64,000 nucleotides of DNA from an uncultured beta proteobacterium (GTDB lineage Bacteria > Pseudomonadota > Gammaproteobacteria > Burkholderiales > Burkholderiaceae_C). The translations under genes and the position numbers were made by a program. The stretch's first letter is position 1, and each line of letters opens with the position of its first letter. Location: positions 62,001 through 126,000 of the forward strand of contig CAJAES010000014.1 of NCBI GenBank assembly GCA_903938815.1, in the 5' to 3' direction. The notes below the pieces were generated by a model. It had not been told where the DNA came from and did not search any database. It saw nothing but the letters and a program-made list of their open reading frames with translations. Shown piece after piece: positions 9,474 to 19,198 of the stretch.

Positions 9474-10787
9474 TCAGCCCTTGTTGGCCTTCTCGAACTT
9501 TTCGAGCTCGACGTCGCCGCGCTTCTTGGCGTCGGCCAGACCCTGCTTGGCGGTCTTCTTGCCGGCCCAGACCTGCTCGAGCTCCTCGTCGATGATGGTG
9601 CGGATCTGGACGAAGTTGCCCAGGCGGATGCCGCGCGACTTGTCGGTCGTCTTGCGGATCATCTGCGTGACGCTCACGTCGGTGCCGGGGTTCTGCTTGT
9701 AGAAGCCCGACTTCTCGGTGATGCCGAAGGCCGCCGTGGTGATGGGCAGGTAGCCCGTTTCCTGGTGGCTCTTGGCCTGCACGTCGGCGTTGGACAGGTA
9801 CTTGAAGAACTCGGCGACGCCCTTGTACTCCTCGGCCTTCTTGCCGTTCATCACCCACAGGCTGGCACCGCCGATGACGGTGTTCTGGGGCGCGCCCTGG
9901 ACGTCAGGGTAATAGGGCAGGGCGCCGATGCCGCCCTGGAACTTCGACTGGCGCTTCACGGCGCCGTACAGTGCCGACGAGCCCGTCGTCATGGCGCACT
10001 CGCCCGACACGAACGTGGCGTCGGCCGAGTTGTTGCGGCCCTTGTAGACGAACAGGCCCTGCTGGGACATGTTGGCCAGGTTCTCGATGTGGCGCTCGTG
10101 CAGCGGCGTGGTGATGGCCAGACGCGTGTTCAGGCCGTTGAAGCCGTTGCGCTGGGTGGCGAACTCCACGTTGTGCCAGGCCGAGAAGCTCTCGAGCTGC
10201 GTCCAGCTCTGCCAGCTGGTGGTGAACGGGCACTTGTGGCCGCTGGCCTTCAGCTTGGCGGCTGCCAGCACCACGGCCGGCCAGGTGGTGGGCGGGGTGT
10301 CGGGGTCCAGGCCGGCGGCCTTGAAGGCGTCCTTGTTGTAGTGCAGGACGGTGGTGGAGCTGTTGAACGGCAGGCTCAGCATCTGGCCGTTCGGGGCGGT
10401 GTAGTAGCCCGACACGGCCGGCACGTAGACGGAGGCGTCGAACTTGGCGCCGCCCGACTGCATGATCTCGGTCACGGGCTTGATCGCGCCCTTGCTGGCC
10501 ATCATGCTGGCCGTGCCCACCTCGAAGACCTGCAGCACGTGCGGCGCGTTGCCGGCCCGGTAGGCCGCGATGGCGGCGGCGAAGGATTCCGGGTAGGTGC
10601 CCTTGAAGACCGGTGTCACCTTGTACGCGGTCTGCTTGGAGTTGAAGTCCTTGGCGAGGCCGTTGACCCACTCGCCGAGCTGCCCGCTCATCGAGTGCCA
10701 CCACTGGATCTCGACCTGCGCGTAGGCGGGGAGTGCGGCGGCGGCGGTGAGGGCCGCGAAGAGGATCGGTTTCAGTTTCATGTGCAT
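9474..10787 (-). CDS. ugpB: sn-Glycerol-3-phosphate periplasmic binding protein UgpB
   Basis: This is the periplasmic receptor of the importer, 437 residues. A signal peptide (MKLKPILFAALTAAAALPAYA) is followed by VEIQWWHSMSGQLGEWVNGLA, the usual UgpB N-terminus. The body is an extracellular solute-binding family 1 fold; the stretch VFEVGTASMMASKGAIKPV is characteristic. ATGs at 10787 and 10781 are both in frame; either gives a good signal peptide. First gene of a five-gene leftward operon. Confidence 0.95.
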   Translation of the reverse strand: MHMKLKPILFAALTAAAALPAYAQVEIQWWHSMSGQLGEWVNGLAKDFNSKQTAYKVTPVFKGTYPESFAAAIAAYRAGNAPHVLQVFEVGTASMMASKGAIKPVTEIMQSGGAKFDASVYVPAVSGYYTAPNGQMLSLPFNSSTTVLHYNKDAFKAAGLDPDTPPTTWPAVVLAAAKLKASGHKCPFTTSWQSWTQLESFSAWHNVEFATQRNGFNGLNTRLAITTPLHERHIENLANMSQQGLFVYKGRNNSADATFVSGECAMTTGSSALYGAVKRQSKFQGGIGALPYYPDVQGAPQNTVIGGASLWVMNGKKAEEYKGVAEFFKYLSNADVQAKSHQETGYLPITTAAFGITEKSGFYKQNPGTDVSVTQMIRKTTDKSRGIRLGNFVQIRTIIDEELEQVWAGKKTAKQGLADAKKRGDVELEKFEKANKG

Positions 10788-10823
10788 TGCTCCGTCAGCG
10801 GTAACCCGCAGTGATGCCCGCGA

Positions 10824-10861
10824 GTGTCATGTAGTTTTGTGACAGTGGCGTTTCTGTCACG
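10824..10861 (-). promoter_or_regulatory. Candidate Pho-box-like operator upstream of ugpB
   Basis: GTGACAG (10839-10845), 8-nt spacer, CTGTCAC (10854-10860) form a perfect inverted repeat, with a further GTGTCAT at 10824-10830. CTGTCAC/GTGTCAT resemble PhoB half-sites (CTGTCAT), and ugp operons are known PhoB targets. The half-sites are not in the canonical 11-bp direct-repeat phase, so this is suggestive only. Confidence 0.4.
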
Positions 10862-10940
10862 ACCCCTGCGGAACGGCAAGCGGGATAACCCCCTCGGGCA
10901 CCAAGCCGATTGCTGCGCTGCGGTAGCATTCGGAGCTCAA

Positions 10941-13900
10941 ATGAATGCGCCGCAACCCCTCCAGCCGCATGCGGCGCCCGTGGTCGACGCGGCCATCCGG
11001 CTGCGGGAGATCCCCTACAACTACACCTCGTTCTCCGACCGCGAGATCGTGTTGCGGCTGCTGGGAGCCAGGGCCTGGGAACTGCTCGACCTCCTGCGCC
11101 AGGAGCGCGGCACCGGCCGTTCGGCGCGCATGCTCTACGAGGTGCTGGGCGACATCTGGGTCGTGCAGCGCAACCCCTACCTTGAAGACGACCTTCTGGC
11201 CAGCGTCAAGCGCCGCGGCCTGCTGATCGACGCCCTGCATCACCGCCTGGGCGAGATCGAGAAGCGCCGCACCCCCGCCGCGGATGCCGAGCGCGACCGC
11301 CATGTCGGGCAGTTGCTGGCCTCCGCGCGCAGCGCCGTGGAGCAGTTCGCCGGCCGGTTCGACAACGTGACGCAACTGCGGCAGCGCACCCGCCGCGTGC
11401 TGGGCCGCGTGACCGCCAAGGACAACATCAAGTTCGACGGCCTGTCGCGCGTCTCGCACGTCACCGACGCCACCGACTGGCGCGTGGAGTACCCGTTCGT
11501 CGTGCTCACGCCCGACAGCGAGGCCGAGATGGCCGCGCTGGTGGCCGGCTGCATCGAGCTCGGCCTGACCATCATCCCGCGCGGGGGCGGCACCGGCTAC
11601 ACCGGCGGCGCGGTGCCGCTGACCTGGAAGAGCGCGGTCATCAACACCGAGAAGCTTGAGGCCATGAGCGAGGTGCAGTGGGTCGAGCTGCCGGGCCTGG
11701 CCCAGAAGGTGGCCACGGTCTACAGCGAAGCGGGCGTGGTGACGCAGCGCGTGGCCGATGCCGCCGAGCGCGCGGGCCATGTGTTCGCGGTCGACCCCAC
11801 CAGTGCCGAGGCCAGCTGCATCGGCGGCAACATCGCCATGAACGCGGGCGGCAAGAAGGCCGTGCTGTGGGGCACGGCGCTGGACAACCTGGCCAGCTGG
11901 CGCATGGTCACGCCCGACGCCAAGTGGCTCGAGGTCGCGCGCCTGGACCACAACCTCGGCAAGATCCACGACGTGCCGCTGGCGCGATTCGAGCTCAAGT
12001 ACTTCGATGCCTCCGGCAAGAAGCTCGAGCGCACCGAGATCCTGGAGATTCCGGGCGGCGTCTTCCGCAAGGAAGGCCTGGGCAAGGACGTCACCGACAA
12101 GTTCCTCGCCGGCCTGCCAGGTATCCAGAAGGAAGGCTGCGACGGCCTCATCACCAGCGCGCGCTGGATCGTGCACCGCATGCCCGAGCACGTGCGCACG
12201 GTGTGCCTGGAGTTCTTCGGCAATGCCAAGGACGCCGTGCCCAGCATCGTCGAGATCAAGGACTTCATGTTCGCCGAGATGAAGCGCCCCGGCGGCGCCA
12301 TCCTCGCGGGCCTGGAGCACCTCGACGACCGCTACCTGAAGGCCGTGGGCTACACCACCAAGAGCAAGCGCGGCGGGCTGCCGAAGATGGTGCTCGTGGG
12401 CGACATCGTCGGCGACGACGCCGATGCCGTGGCACGCGCCACCAGCGAAGTCGTGCGCCTGGCCAACGGCCGCGCGGGCGAGGGCTTCGTGGCCGTCAGC
12501 CCCGACGCGCGCAAGAAGTTCTGGCTCGACCGCAAGCGCACCGCCGCCATCGCACGCCACACCAACGCCTTCAAGATCAACGAAGACGTGGTGATCCCGC
12601 TGCCGCGCATGGGCGAGTACACCGAAGGCATCGAGCGCATCAACGTCGAGCTGAGCCTGCGCAACAAGCTGCAGCTCGCCGAGCGCCTGCTGGCCTTCTT
12701 CGAGAAGGGCTCGCTGCCGCTGGGCAAGAGCGACGACGCGGGCGAGATCCCGAGCGCCGAGCTGCTGGGCGACCGCGTGCAGCAGGCGCTGGCGCTGCTG
12801 CGCGAGGTGCGCACGCTGTGGCAGTTCTGGCTGGGCCACCTGGATGTGGTGCAGCGCGACAGCGAGCGCACGCTCTTCGCGCTTCTGCAGGACCACACGC
12901 TGCGCGCCTCCTGGAAGACGCAGATCCTGAAGCCGCTGCAGACGCTGTTCGCCGGTGCCGAATTCACGCCCATCCTGGACGAGTGCCGCCGCATGCACCA
13001 GGAAGTGCTGCGCGGGCGCACCTGGGTGGCGTTGCACATGCATGCCGGCGACGGCAACGTGCACACCAACATCCCGGTCAACAGCGACAACTACGAGATG
13101 CTGCAGACGGCCCACGAGGCTGTGGCGCGCATCATGGCGCTGGCGCGCCGGCTGGGCGGCGTCATCAGCGGCGAGCACGGCATCGGCATCACCAAGCTCG
13201 AGTTCCTGACCGACGACGAACTCGCCAACTTCGCCGACTACAAGAAACGCGTCGATCCCGAGGGCCGCTTCAACAAGGGCAAGCTGCTGCGCGGCACCCA
13301 GGCCGACGGCTGGGCCGCCGACCTCTCGGCCGCCTACACGCCGAGCTTCGGCCTGATGGGCCATGAGTCGCTCATCATGCAGCGCAGCGAGATCGGCGCC
13401 ATCTCCGACAGCATCAAGGACTGCCTGCGCTGCGGCAAGTGCAAGCCGGTGTGCGCCACCCACGTGCCGCGCGCCAACCTGCTGTACAGCCCGCGCAACA
13501 AGATCCTGGCCACTTCGCTGCTGATCGAGGCCTTCCTGTACGAGGAGCAGACCCGGCGCGGCATCAGCCTGCAGCACTGGGAGGAGTTCGAGGACGTCGC
13601 CGACCACTGCACCGTATGCCACAAGTGCCTGTCGCCGTGCCCGGTCAAGATCGACTTCGGCGACGTGACCATGAACATGCGCAACCTGCTGCGCAAGATG
13701 GGCCAGAAGAGCTTCCGCCCCGGCAACGCCGCGGCGATGCTCTTCCTGAACGCCACCAACCCGCAGACCATCAAGCTGATGCGCACGGCGATGGTGGGTG
13801 TCGGCTTCAAGGTGCAGCGGTTCATGAACGAACTGCTCAAGCCGCTGGCCCGGCAGCAGACCGCCGCGCCTCGCGCCACGCTGGGCGCCGCGCCGATCAA

Positions 13901-14837
13901 GGAACAGGTCATCCACTTCATCAACAAGAAGATGCCGGGCGGCCTGCCCAAGAAGACCGCGCGCGCGCTGCTGGACATCGAGGACAAGGACTACGTCCCC
14001 ATCATCCGCGACCCCGTGGCCACCACGGCCGAGACCGAGGCGGTGTTCTATTTCCCCGGTTGCGGCTCGGAGCGCCTGTTCAGCCAGGTGGGCCTGGCCA
14101 CGCAGGCCATGCTCTGGCATGCCGGCGTGCAGACCGTGCTGCCGCCGGGCTACCTGTGCTGCGGCTACCCGCAGCGCGGCAGCGGCCAGTTCGACAAGGC
14201 CGAGCAGATGATCACCGACAACCGGGTGCTCTTCCACCGGGTGGCCAACACGCTGAACTACCTGGACATCAAGACCGTGGTGGTGAGCTGCGGCACCTGC
14301 TACGACCAGCTCCAGGGCTACCAGTTCGAGGACATCTTCCCCGGCTGCCGCATCATCGACATCCACGAGTACCTGCTGGAAAAGGGCATCACCCTGCCGC
14401 AGGGCCAGGGCGGCTACCTCTTCCACGACCCCTGCCACAGCCCCATGAAGCTGCAGGAGCCCATGAAGACCGTGAAGGCGCTGGTGGGCCCGAACGTGCT
14501 CAAGAACGAGCGCTGCTGCGGCGAGAGCGGCACGCTGGGCGTGACGCGGCCCGACATCAGCACGCAAGTCCGGTTTCGCAAGGAAGAGGAACTGCGCAAG
14601 GGTGAAGCCGCCCTGCGCGCCTTGCCGGGCGTGTCGGCCGATGGCGACCTGAAGATCCTCACCAGCTGCCCGAGCTGCCTGCAGGGCCTCAAGCGCTACG
14701 AGGGCGACCTGCAGAACGGCCTGCTCGAGGCCGACTACATCGTCGTGGAAATGGCCCGCAAGATCCTCGGCGAGGATTGGCTCGAGGCTTACGTCGGCCG
14801 CGCCAATGCCGGGGGTATCGAGCGGGTGCTGGTGTAG
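10941..14837 (+). CDS. DUF3683-type FAD-linked / Fe-S oxidoreductase (D-lactate/glycolate dehydrogenase-like)
   Basis: A 1298-residue fusion protein. The N-terminal 160 residues match the Burkholderiales DUF3683 region ([19 protein letters not shown]). An FAD-binding PCMH domain follows ([17 protein letters not shown], then [20 protein letters not shown]). The FAD-oxidase C-terminal domain has [16 protein letters not shown] and [18 protein letters not shown]. Two [4Fe-4S] ferredoxin-type clusters come next ([16 protein letters not shown] and [13 protein letters not shown]). Two CCG modules end the protein ([14 protein letters not shown] and [14 protein letters not shown]). It likely oxidises a 2-hydroxy acid and passes electrons to the membrane quinone pool. 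The exact substrate is unknown. The ATG at 10941 has GGAG at 10932-10935 and gives the family N-terminus. It diverges from ugpB. Confidence 0.88.
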   Translation: MNAPQPLQPHAAPVVDAAIRLREIPYNYTSFSDREIVLRLLGARAWELLDLLRQERGTGRSARMLYEVLGDIWVVQRNPYLEDDLLASVKRRGLLIDALHHRLGEIEKRRTPAADAERDRHVGQLLASARSAVEQFAGRFDNVTQLRQRTRRVLGRVTAKDNIKFDGLSRVSHVTDATDWRVEYPFVVLTPDSEAEMAALVAGCIELGLTIIPRGGGTGYTGGAVPLTWKSAVINTEKLEAMSEVQWVELPGLAQKVATVYSEAGVVTQRVADAAERAGHVFAVDPTSAEASCIGGNIAMNAGGKKAVLWGTALDNLASWRMVTPDAKWLEVARLDHNLGKIHDVPLARFELKYFDASGKKLERTEILEIPGGVFRKEGLGKDVTDKFLAGLPGIQKEGCDGLITSARWIVHRMPEHVRTVCLEFFGNAKDAVPSIVEIKDFMFAEMKRPGGAILAGLEHLDDRYLKAVGYTTKSKRGGLPKMVLVGDIVGDDADAVARATSEVVRLANGRAGEGFVAVSPDARKKFWLDRKRTAAIARHTNAFKINEDVVIPLPRMGEYTEGIERINVELSLRNKLQLAERLLAFFEKGSLPLGKSDDAGEIPSAELLGDRVQQALALLREVRTLWQFWLGHLDVVQRDSERTLFALLQDHTLRASWKTQILKPLQTLFAGAEFTPILDECRRMHQEVLRGRTWVALHMHAGDGNVHTNIPVNSDNYEMLQTAHEAVARIMALARRLGGVISGEHGIGITKLEFLTDDELANFADYKKRVDPEGRFNKGKLLRGTQADGWAADLSAAYTPSFGLMGHESLIMQRSEIGAISDSIKDCLRCGKCKPVCATHVPRANLLYSPRNKILATSLLIEAFLYEEQTRRGISLQHWEEFEDVADHCTVCHKCLSPCPVKIDFGDVTMNMRNLLRKMGQKSFRPGNAAAMLFLNATNPQTIKLMRTAMVGVGFKVQRFMNELLKPLARQQTAAPRATLGAAPIKEQVIHFINKKMPGGLPKKTARALLDIEDKDYVPIIRDPVATTAETEAVFYFPGCGSERLFSQVGLATQAMLWHAGVQTVLPPGYLCCGYPQRGSGQFDKAEQMITDNRVLFHRVANTLNYLDIKTVVVSCGTCYDQLQGYQFEDIFPGCRIIDIHEYLLEKGITLPQGQGGYLFHDPCHSPMKLQEPMKTVKALVGPNVLKNERCCGESGTLGVTRPDISTQVRFRKEEELRKGEAALRALPGVSADGDLKILTSCPSCLQGLKRYEGDLQNGLLEADYIVVEMARKILGEDWLEAYVGRANAGGIERVLV

Positions 14838-14919
14838 CGCTCTGGTGCGCCGATGCCGTTTGTTCGTGCGTTGCGCACAACTTTGCTGCGCCGCAGCAAC
14901 AACCCGATACCATTGAGCA

Positions 14920-14967
14920 AGCCCACCCCCCAAGTACAGGGGGTGAGGCTTTGGAAGCCGGTGGGCT
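14920..14967 (+). promoter_or_regulatory. Structured leader with mutually exclusive stems before PEP-CTERM gene
   Basis: Three complementary segments occur in 48 nt. Segment A is AGCCCACC (14920-14927), B is GGGGGTGAGGCT (14939-14950), and C is AAGCCGGTGGGCT (14955-14967). A pairs perfectly with the end of C (GGTGGGCT). Alternatively A plus the following C-run pairs with B (11 bp with one bulged A). B also pairs with C as GGCTT-tgg-AAGCC. The layout can switch between two folds, like an attenuator or riboswitch. It lies 53 nt before the PEP-CTERM start. Confidence 0.5.
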
Positions 14968-15019
14968 AAAACTGATTCACCGGGGCAAGCCCTGCCCTTT
15001 CCGCGCCAGGAGTGCCCCC

Positions 15020-15478
15020 ATGCACATGAAGCCCCTCGCCGCCGCCACCTTGCTGGCCCTCAGCGGTTCGGCCTTCGCCGCGGGCGGTTCGCTGGGCGCC
15101 ATCGACGACAGCACCGTCGTCATCGGCAACCCCGCCGTGGCCGCGCCGTTCTTCTTCGATACCTACACCTTCACGCTGGCCGACGCCTCCACCGTCTTCG
15201 GCGGCGCGTTCTCGTTCGGCATCACCAACTTCTCGGCCGTTCTGCAGGACGACAGCTTCGCGACGGTCGGCACCGACTCCAACCTGGGCGACGGCTTCAG
15301 CTTCGAAGGCATCGCCGCGGGCAGCTACGCGCTGTCGTTCCTGGGCTTCTCCAGCGCCGGTGGCGCCTACGGCGGTATCGTCAGCGCCGTTTCCACCCCC
15401 GTGCCCGAACCCGAAACCTACGCCATGCTGCTGGCCGGCCTGGGCCTGATCGGATTCATGGTCCGTCGGCGTCGCTGA
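15020..15478 (+). CDS. FxDxF-type PEP-CTERM protein
   Basis: This 152-residue secreted protein has a signal peptide (MHMKPLAAATLLALSGSAFA). The short beta-rich body has FFFDTYTFTL, matching the FxDxF motif family of small PEP-CTERM proteins. A complete sorting tail follows: TPVPEPETYAMLLAGLGLIG, then FMVRRRR. It should be cleaved at the PEP motif by exosortase and released or attached to EPS. AGGAG at 15008-15012 lies 7 nt before the ATG at 15020, which fixes the start; a second Met follows two codons later. It has its own intrinsic terminator and a strongly structured leader, so it is probably a monocistronic, regulated gene. Confidence 0.93.
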   Translation: MHMKPLAAATLLALSGSAFAAGGSLGAIDDSTVVIGNPAVAAPFFFDTYTFTLADASTVFGGAFSFGITNFSAVLQDDSFATVGTDSNLGDGFSFEGIAAGSYALSFLGFSSAGGAYGGIVSAVSTPVPEPETYAMLLAGLGLIGFMVRRRR

Positions 15479-15511
15479 GCAAGACTCTCCGGTCACGATC
15501 CCATCGATTGC

Positions 15512-15534
15512 AAAGCGGGCTTCGGCCCGCTTTT
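15512..15534 (+). terminator. Intrinsic terminator
   Basis: AAAGCGGGC-TTCG-GCCCGCTTT with a UUCG tetraloop, running into TTTTGTCTTT. It ends the PEP-CTERM transcription unit 34 nt after the stop codon. Confidence 0.9.
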
Positions 15535-15595
15535 GTCTTTCGGGCCTGCGGCGAACGTAAACTGCCGACGCATCGCTCCAGACGATTGACACCCC

Positions 15596-16012
15596 ATGCC
15601 CGGACCCGCCCGCACCATCCCGCAGCCCACGGCCCTGACCGTGCACCAGACTTCCCGGCAACTCGAGATCGCGTTCGATGACGGCGCAGAGTTCCGGATC
15701 CCGTTCGAGCTGATGCGCGTGTATTCGCCCTCGGCCGAAGTGCAGGGCCACGGCCCGGGCCAGGAGGTGCTGCAGACCGGCAAGCGCGGCGTCGGCATCG
15801 ACGCCCTGGAGGCCGTGGGGCACTATGCCGTGCAGCCCCGCTTCAGCGACGGTCACGAAACCGGCATCTTCACGTGGGAATATCTCTACAAGCTCGGCGC
15901 CGAGGAAGCGGCCCTGTGGCAGCGCTACGAAGAGCGCCTTGCGGCTGCAGGCGCCAGCCGTGACGACCTGATGCCGCTCAAGTCCGGCAGCGCCTGCGGC
16001 AGCCATCATTAA
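15596..16012 (+). CDS. DUF971 (gamma-butyrobetaine hydroxylase-like N-terminal domain) protein
   Basis: A 138-residue protein filled by a single DUF971 domain: LTVHQTSRQLEIAFDDGAEF, IPFELMRVYSPSAEVQGHG, and the GHYAVQPRFSDGHETGIFTW signature. The C-terminal SACGSHH is Cys/His-bearing. The family is thought to have a role in iron-sulfur or metal handling, but its function is unproven. It sits 6 nt upstream of ubiE, as is usual in Burkholderiales, and probably shares its transcript. Confidence 0.88.
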   Translation: MPGPARTIPQPTALTVHQTSRQLEIAFDDGAEFRIPFELMRVYSPSAEVQGHGPGQEVLQTGKRGVGIDALEAVGHYAVQPRFSDGHETGIFTWEYLYKLGAEEAALWQRYEERLAAAGASRDDLMPLKSGSACGSHH

Positions 16013-16018
16013 GAGACC

Positions 16019-16750
16019 ATGACACAGACCCACTTCGGCTTCGAGACCGTCGACGACAGCGAAAAGGCCAGCCGCGTGCGCGGCGTCTTCGACTCCGTCG
16101 CACAGAAGTACGACGTCATGAACGACCTGCTCTCGGGCGGGATGCACCGCGCCTGGAAGGCCTACACGGTGGCCGTGGCCAACGTGCAGCGCGGCGACCG
16201 AGTGCTCGACATCGCCGGCGGCACCGGCGACCTGGCCCGCGCCTTCGCCGAGCGCGTGGGCGAGCAGGGCAGCGTCGTCCTGACCGACATCAACGAGGCC
16301 ATGCTGCGCGTGGGCCGCGACCGCCTGCTCGACGACGGCCTGGCCCTGCCCACCGTCGTCTGCGACGCCGAGCGCCTGCCCTGGGCCGACGGCCACTTCG
16401 ACCTCGTCAGCGTGGCCTTCGGCCTGCGCAACATGACCCACAAGGACCGCGCCCTGGCCGAGATGTGCCGCGTGCTGCGCCCGGGCGGCCGGCTGCTGGT
16501 GCTGGAGTTCTCCCAGGTGGCTGCGCCGCTGAAGCCCTTCTACGACTGGTATTCCTTCAAGGTGATGCCCCTGATCGGCAAGCTGGTGGCCGGCGATGCC
16601 GACAGCTACCGCTACCTGGCTGAATCCATCCGCATGCACCCCGACCAGGCCACGCTGAAGGCCATGATGAAGACCGCCGGGTTCGGCCACGTGGACGTTC
16701 ACGATCTGGGCGCGGGCGTCGTGGCGCTGCACGTCGGCATCAAATGCTGA
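16019..16750 (+). CDS. ubiE: Ubiquinone/menaquinone C-methyltransferase UbiE
   Basis: SAM-dependent C-methylation of 2-polyprenyl-6-methoxy-1,4-benzoquinol (and demethylmenaquinol) in quinone synthesis. The 243 residues carry [20 protein letters not shown] at the N-terminus, SAM motif [16 protein letters not shown], and the UbiE motif [19 protein letters not shown]. The C-terminal tail has [20 protein letters not shown]. Its stop overlaps the next gene by 7 nt. Confidence 0.97.
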   Translation: MTQTHFGFETVDDSEKASRVRGVFDSVAQKYDVMNDLLSGGMHRAWKAYTVAVANVQRGDRVLDIAGGTGDLARAFAERVGEQGSVVLTDINEAMLRVGRDRLLDDGLALPTVVCDAERLPWADGHFDLVSVAFGLRNMTHKDRALAEMCRVLRPGGRLLVLEFSQVAAPLKPFYDWYSFKVMPLIGKLVAGDADSYRYLAESIRMHPDQATLKAMMKTAGFGHVDVHDLGAGVVALHVGIKC

Positions 16751-17196
16751 CCCTGGTTCCCGCCATCAAGGCTGTCTGGTCGCTGCGCGGGCGGCGGCAG
16801 CGGCCGCCAGCGCTGCCCGTGCCCCCCGGCCTGGACGTTAGCGAGTTCCTGCGCCTGGCCCGCCTGAGCTTCGTGCGCCTGCAGGCTGCCTGGGACGCCG
16901 CCGACCTCGGCACGCTGGAGCGCCTGACCACCGGCCCCATGCTGGCCGACCTGCGCGAGCAGCTGAGCGCGCGCGGCGGCGCCCTGAATCACACCGACGT
17001 GCTGGACGTCCAGGCCCGGCTGCTGGCCTTCGAGGAGCTTCGCGAGGCGTTCGTGGCCAGTGTCGAGTTCACCGGCCTCATCCGGGAGCAGGCCGACGGC
17101 GACGCCACCGAGTTCCGCGAGCTCTGGCTGCTCACCCGCCTGAAGGCGCAGTCGGGCGAAGCCTGGCAACTGGCCCAGGTGCAGGCACTGGCCTGA
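16744..17196 (+). CDS. Tim44-like domain protein
   Basis: A 150-residue protein with a Tim44-like/NTF2-fold region ([20 protein letters not shown], then [14 protein letters not shown]). A short basic-hydrophobic N-terminus precedes it. Function is unknown; in related genomes it lies between ubiE and the SCP2/ubiJ gene, which suggests a role linked to quinone biosynthesis or the membrane. The ATG overlaps ubiE by 7 nt. Here its expected neighbours (ubiJ-ubiB) are about 37.6 kb away, so this stop marks the left edge of the EPS island. Confidence 0.8.
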   Translation: MLTLVPAIKAVWSLRGRRQRPPALPVPPGLDVSEFLRLARLSFVRLQAAWDAADLGTLERLTTGPMLADLREQLSARGGALNHTDVLDVQARLLAFEELREAFVASVEFTGLIREQADGDATEFRELWLLTRLKAQSGEAWQLAQVQALA

Positions 17197-17288
17197 GCAG
17201 CCCCCCCCAAGCTCGGTGCCCGGATGGCCCGGGTTTGCACGGGGCCGATGGTTAAACTGGTTGGCTATACGCCGCACGAGGAAAGCGC

Positions 17289-18278
17289 ATGACGCCGATG
17301 AACCGCTCCAGGCTTGATCGCGTGGGCCTGCTGGCCGTGGCACTGGCCGCCGCGCTGGCGCTCGCCGCCTGCGGCGACAAGAAGGACAAGGCCGCCAGCC
17401 AGACTGCCGCCAAGGTCAACAAGGAAGAGGTCACGGTGCACCAGATCAACTTCGTGCTGCAACAGCAGCGCGGGTTGAAGCCCGAGCAGGCCGACGCCGC
17501 CAGCAAGCAGATCCTCGAGCGCCTGATCGACCAGGAGCTGGCCGTGCAGAAGGCCGACGAGATGAAGCTCGACCGCGACCCGCGCGTCGTCCAGCAGCTC
17601 GAAGCCGTCAAGCGCGAAGTCCTGGCCCGCGCCTACGCGGAGAAGGTCGGCGAAGCCGCCGCCAAGCCCACCCCGGAAGACATCAAGAAGTACTACGACG
17701 AGAACCCGGCGCTCTTCAGCCAGCGCCGTGTCTACAGCCTGCAGGAAATCCAGATCGAGGCCGCCGCCGACCAGGTGCCTGCGCTGCGGGCCAAGCTGGG
17801 CGAGGTGAAGAACATCACCGAATTCGTCGAGCACCTCAAGACCACCGGCCTGCGGTTTGCCGGCAACCAGGCGGTGCGCACCGCCGAGCAGCTGCCGCTG
17901 GCGAGCCTGAAGACCTTCGCGGTCATGAAGGACGGCCAGGCCCTGCTGAACCCCACGCCCAACGGCGCCGTGGTCATCGTGCTGGCCAGTTCGCGTGCGC
18001 AACCCGTTTCCGAGGAGCAGGCGCGCCCCGCCATCGAGCAGTTCTTGCTCAATGACCGCAAGCGCAAGCTGCTGGAAGATGACCGCAAGGCGCTGCGTAC
18101 GGCAGCCACGATCGAATACGTCGGCAAGTTCGCCGGCCCAGCGGCTTCGGCACCTGCCGAGCCCGCCGCCGTCGCACCGGCCATGGCCCCTGTCGCTGCG
18201 CCCCCCGCGCCCGCTGAAGCCCCGGCTTCGGCTGGCCTGGATCCTGCAGCCATCAGCAAAGGAATGGGCCTCAAATGA
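17289..18278 (+). CDS. epsD: EpsD-family peptidyl-prolyl cis-trans isomerase lipoprotein
   Basis: A 329-residue SurA-like protein. The lipobox LALAAC near residue 31 predicts a lipoprotein. SurA-N-like helices (about 45-130) and a parvulin-type rotamase region (about 135-235, with KKYYDENPALFSQRRVYSLQ) follow. The C-terminal 70 residues are an Ala/Pro-rich linker. EpsD proteins occur in exosortase-B EPS loci and probably fold or assemble the outer-membrane export parts. GAGGAAAG precedes the ATG at 17289. It is the first gene of the rightward EPS operon and overlaps epsE by 4 nt (ATGA). Confidence 0.88.
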   Translation: MTPMNRSRLDRVGLLAVALAAALALAACGDKKDKAASQTAAKVNKEEVTVHQINFVLQQQRGLKPEQADAASKQILERLIDQELAVQKADEMKLDRDPRVVQQLEAVKREVLARAYAEKVGEAAAKPTPEDIKKYYDENPALFSQRRVYSLQEIQIEAAADQVPALRAKLGEVKNITEFVEHLKTTGLRFAGNQAVRTAEQLPLASLKTFAVMKDGQALLNPTPNGAVVIVLASSRAQPVSEEQARPAIEQFLLNDRKRKLLEDDRKALRTAATIEYVGKFAGPAASAPAEPAAVAPAMAPVAAPPAPAEAPASAGLDPAAISKGMGLK

Positions 18279-19102
18279 CGATTCGGACCACCTCCCGCGT
18301 TCTGGCGCTCTGCGCCGCACTGCTCGCCGCACCCGTCGTGGTTCCAGCGAGCGCGCAAACCAACCCCGCCGCCGCGAGCGAATACCGCCTGGGCGCCGGT
18401 GACGTGGTTCGCATCAGCGTCTACCAGAACCCCGATCTCCAGCTCGAGGCGCGCGTCAGCGAGGCCGGCGTCATCAGCTACCCGCTGCTGGGCAGCGTCT
18501 CCATCGGCGGCCTGGGCGTGACGCAGGCCGAAAAGCTCATCGCCGACGGTCTGCGCAACGGCAACTTCGTCAAGCAGCCCCAGGTCAGCATCCTGGTGGT
18601 GCAGGTGCGCGGCAACCAGGCCAGCGTGCTGGGCCAGGTGAACCGCCCCGGCCGCTTCCCCATCGAGAGCGGCGAGATGCGCCTGACCGAGCTGCTGGCC
18701 ACCGCCGGTGGTGTGGCGGTTTCCGGGGCCGACATCGTCACGCTGGTGGGCAAGCGCAACGGCCAGCCCCTGCGCCGGCAGATCGACCTGCCCACGCTGT
18801 TTCGCAGCGGCGCGGCCGGCGACGACCCCATCGTGCAGAACGGCGACACGATCTATGTCGACCGTGCGCCCTTCGTCTACATCTATGGCGAGGTCCAGCG
18901 GCCCGGCGCCATGCGCCTGGAGCGCGGCATGACGCTGCTGCAGGCCCTGGCCACCGGCGGCGGCCTGACCCAGCGCGGCACCGAAAAGGGCATCCGCGTG
19001 CACCGCAAGGATGCAACGGGCCGGGTGCAGGTGCTGCAGCCGGTCATGGATGACCAGGTGCAGGAAGGCGACGTCGTCTACGTGCGCGAGAGTCTTTTCT
19101 GA
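18275..19102 (+). CDS. epsE: EPS outer-membrane export protein EpsE (Wza family)
   Basis: A 275-residue secreted protein with a signal peptide ending at ASAQ. The polysaccharide-export domain reads YRLGAGDVVRISVYQNPDLQ and YPLLGSVSIGGLGVTQAEKL (about residues 35-110). Two SLBB domains follow, opening with SVLGQVNRPGRFPIESG and YIYGEVQRPGAMRLERGMTL. The Wza family forms the outer-membrane export channel, but here no lipobox Cys is visible after the signal peptide. The ATG overlaps the epsD stop. Confidence 0.93.
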   Translation: MTIRTTSRVLALCAALLAAPVVVPASAQTNPAAASEYRLGAGDVVRISVYQNPDLQLEARVSEAGVISYPLLGSVSIGGLGVTQAEKLIADGLRNGNFVKQPQVSILVVQVRGNQASVLGQVNRPGRFPIESGEMRLTELLATAGGVAVSGADIVTLVGKRNGQPLRRQIDLPTLFRSGAAGDDPIVQNGDTIYVDRAPFVYIYGEVQRPGAMRLERGMTLLQALATGGGLTQRGTEKGIRVHRKDATGRVQVLQPVMDDQVQEGDVVYVRESLF

Positions 19103-19115
19103 GCGCGGGGAACCT

Positions 19116-19190
19116 TCGATGACGCCCCCGAGCGCACTTCGTTCGCTGCCCCCTCGAGGGGGCGCTCATCACCTTCGGAACGGCTGGGCG
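19116..19190. repeat. REP-like palindromic element between epsE and epsF
   Basis: The 96-nt gap holds a perfect 16-bp palindrome GCCCCCTCGAGGGGGC (19148-19163). A longer stem also forms between GATGACGCCCCC (19119-19130) and GGGGGCGCTCATC (19158-19170, one bulge), with AGCG/CGCT arms inside. Similar C-rich/G-rich palindromes are scattered between genes in Comamonadaceae-type genomes (from memory). Confidence 0.6.
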
Positions 19191-19198
19191 GTACCGGT

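Noticed and set aside
8553..10814. 753-codon rightward ORF opposite ugpA/ugpB
   Set aside because: Shadow of clear transporter genes.
10857..14933. 1358-codon leftward ORF antisense to the FAD/Fe-S gene
   Set aside because: Ala/His/Val/Leu-rich composition without domains; the rightward frame contains FAD, Fe-S and CCG motifs over the same span.
14838..15019. Sigma-54 promoter before the second PEP-CTERM gene
   Set aside because: No TGGCAC-N5-TTGC match found in the 182-nt leader.
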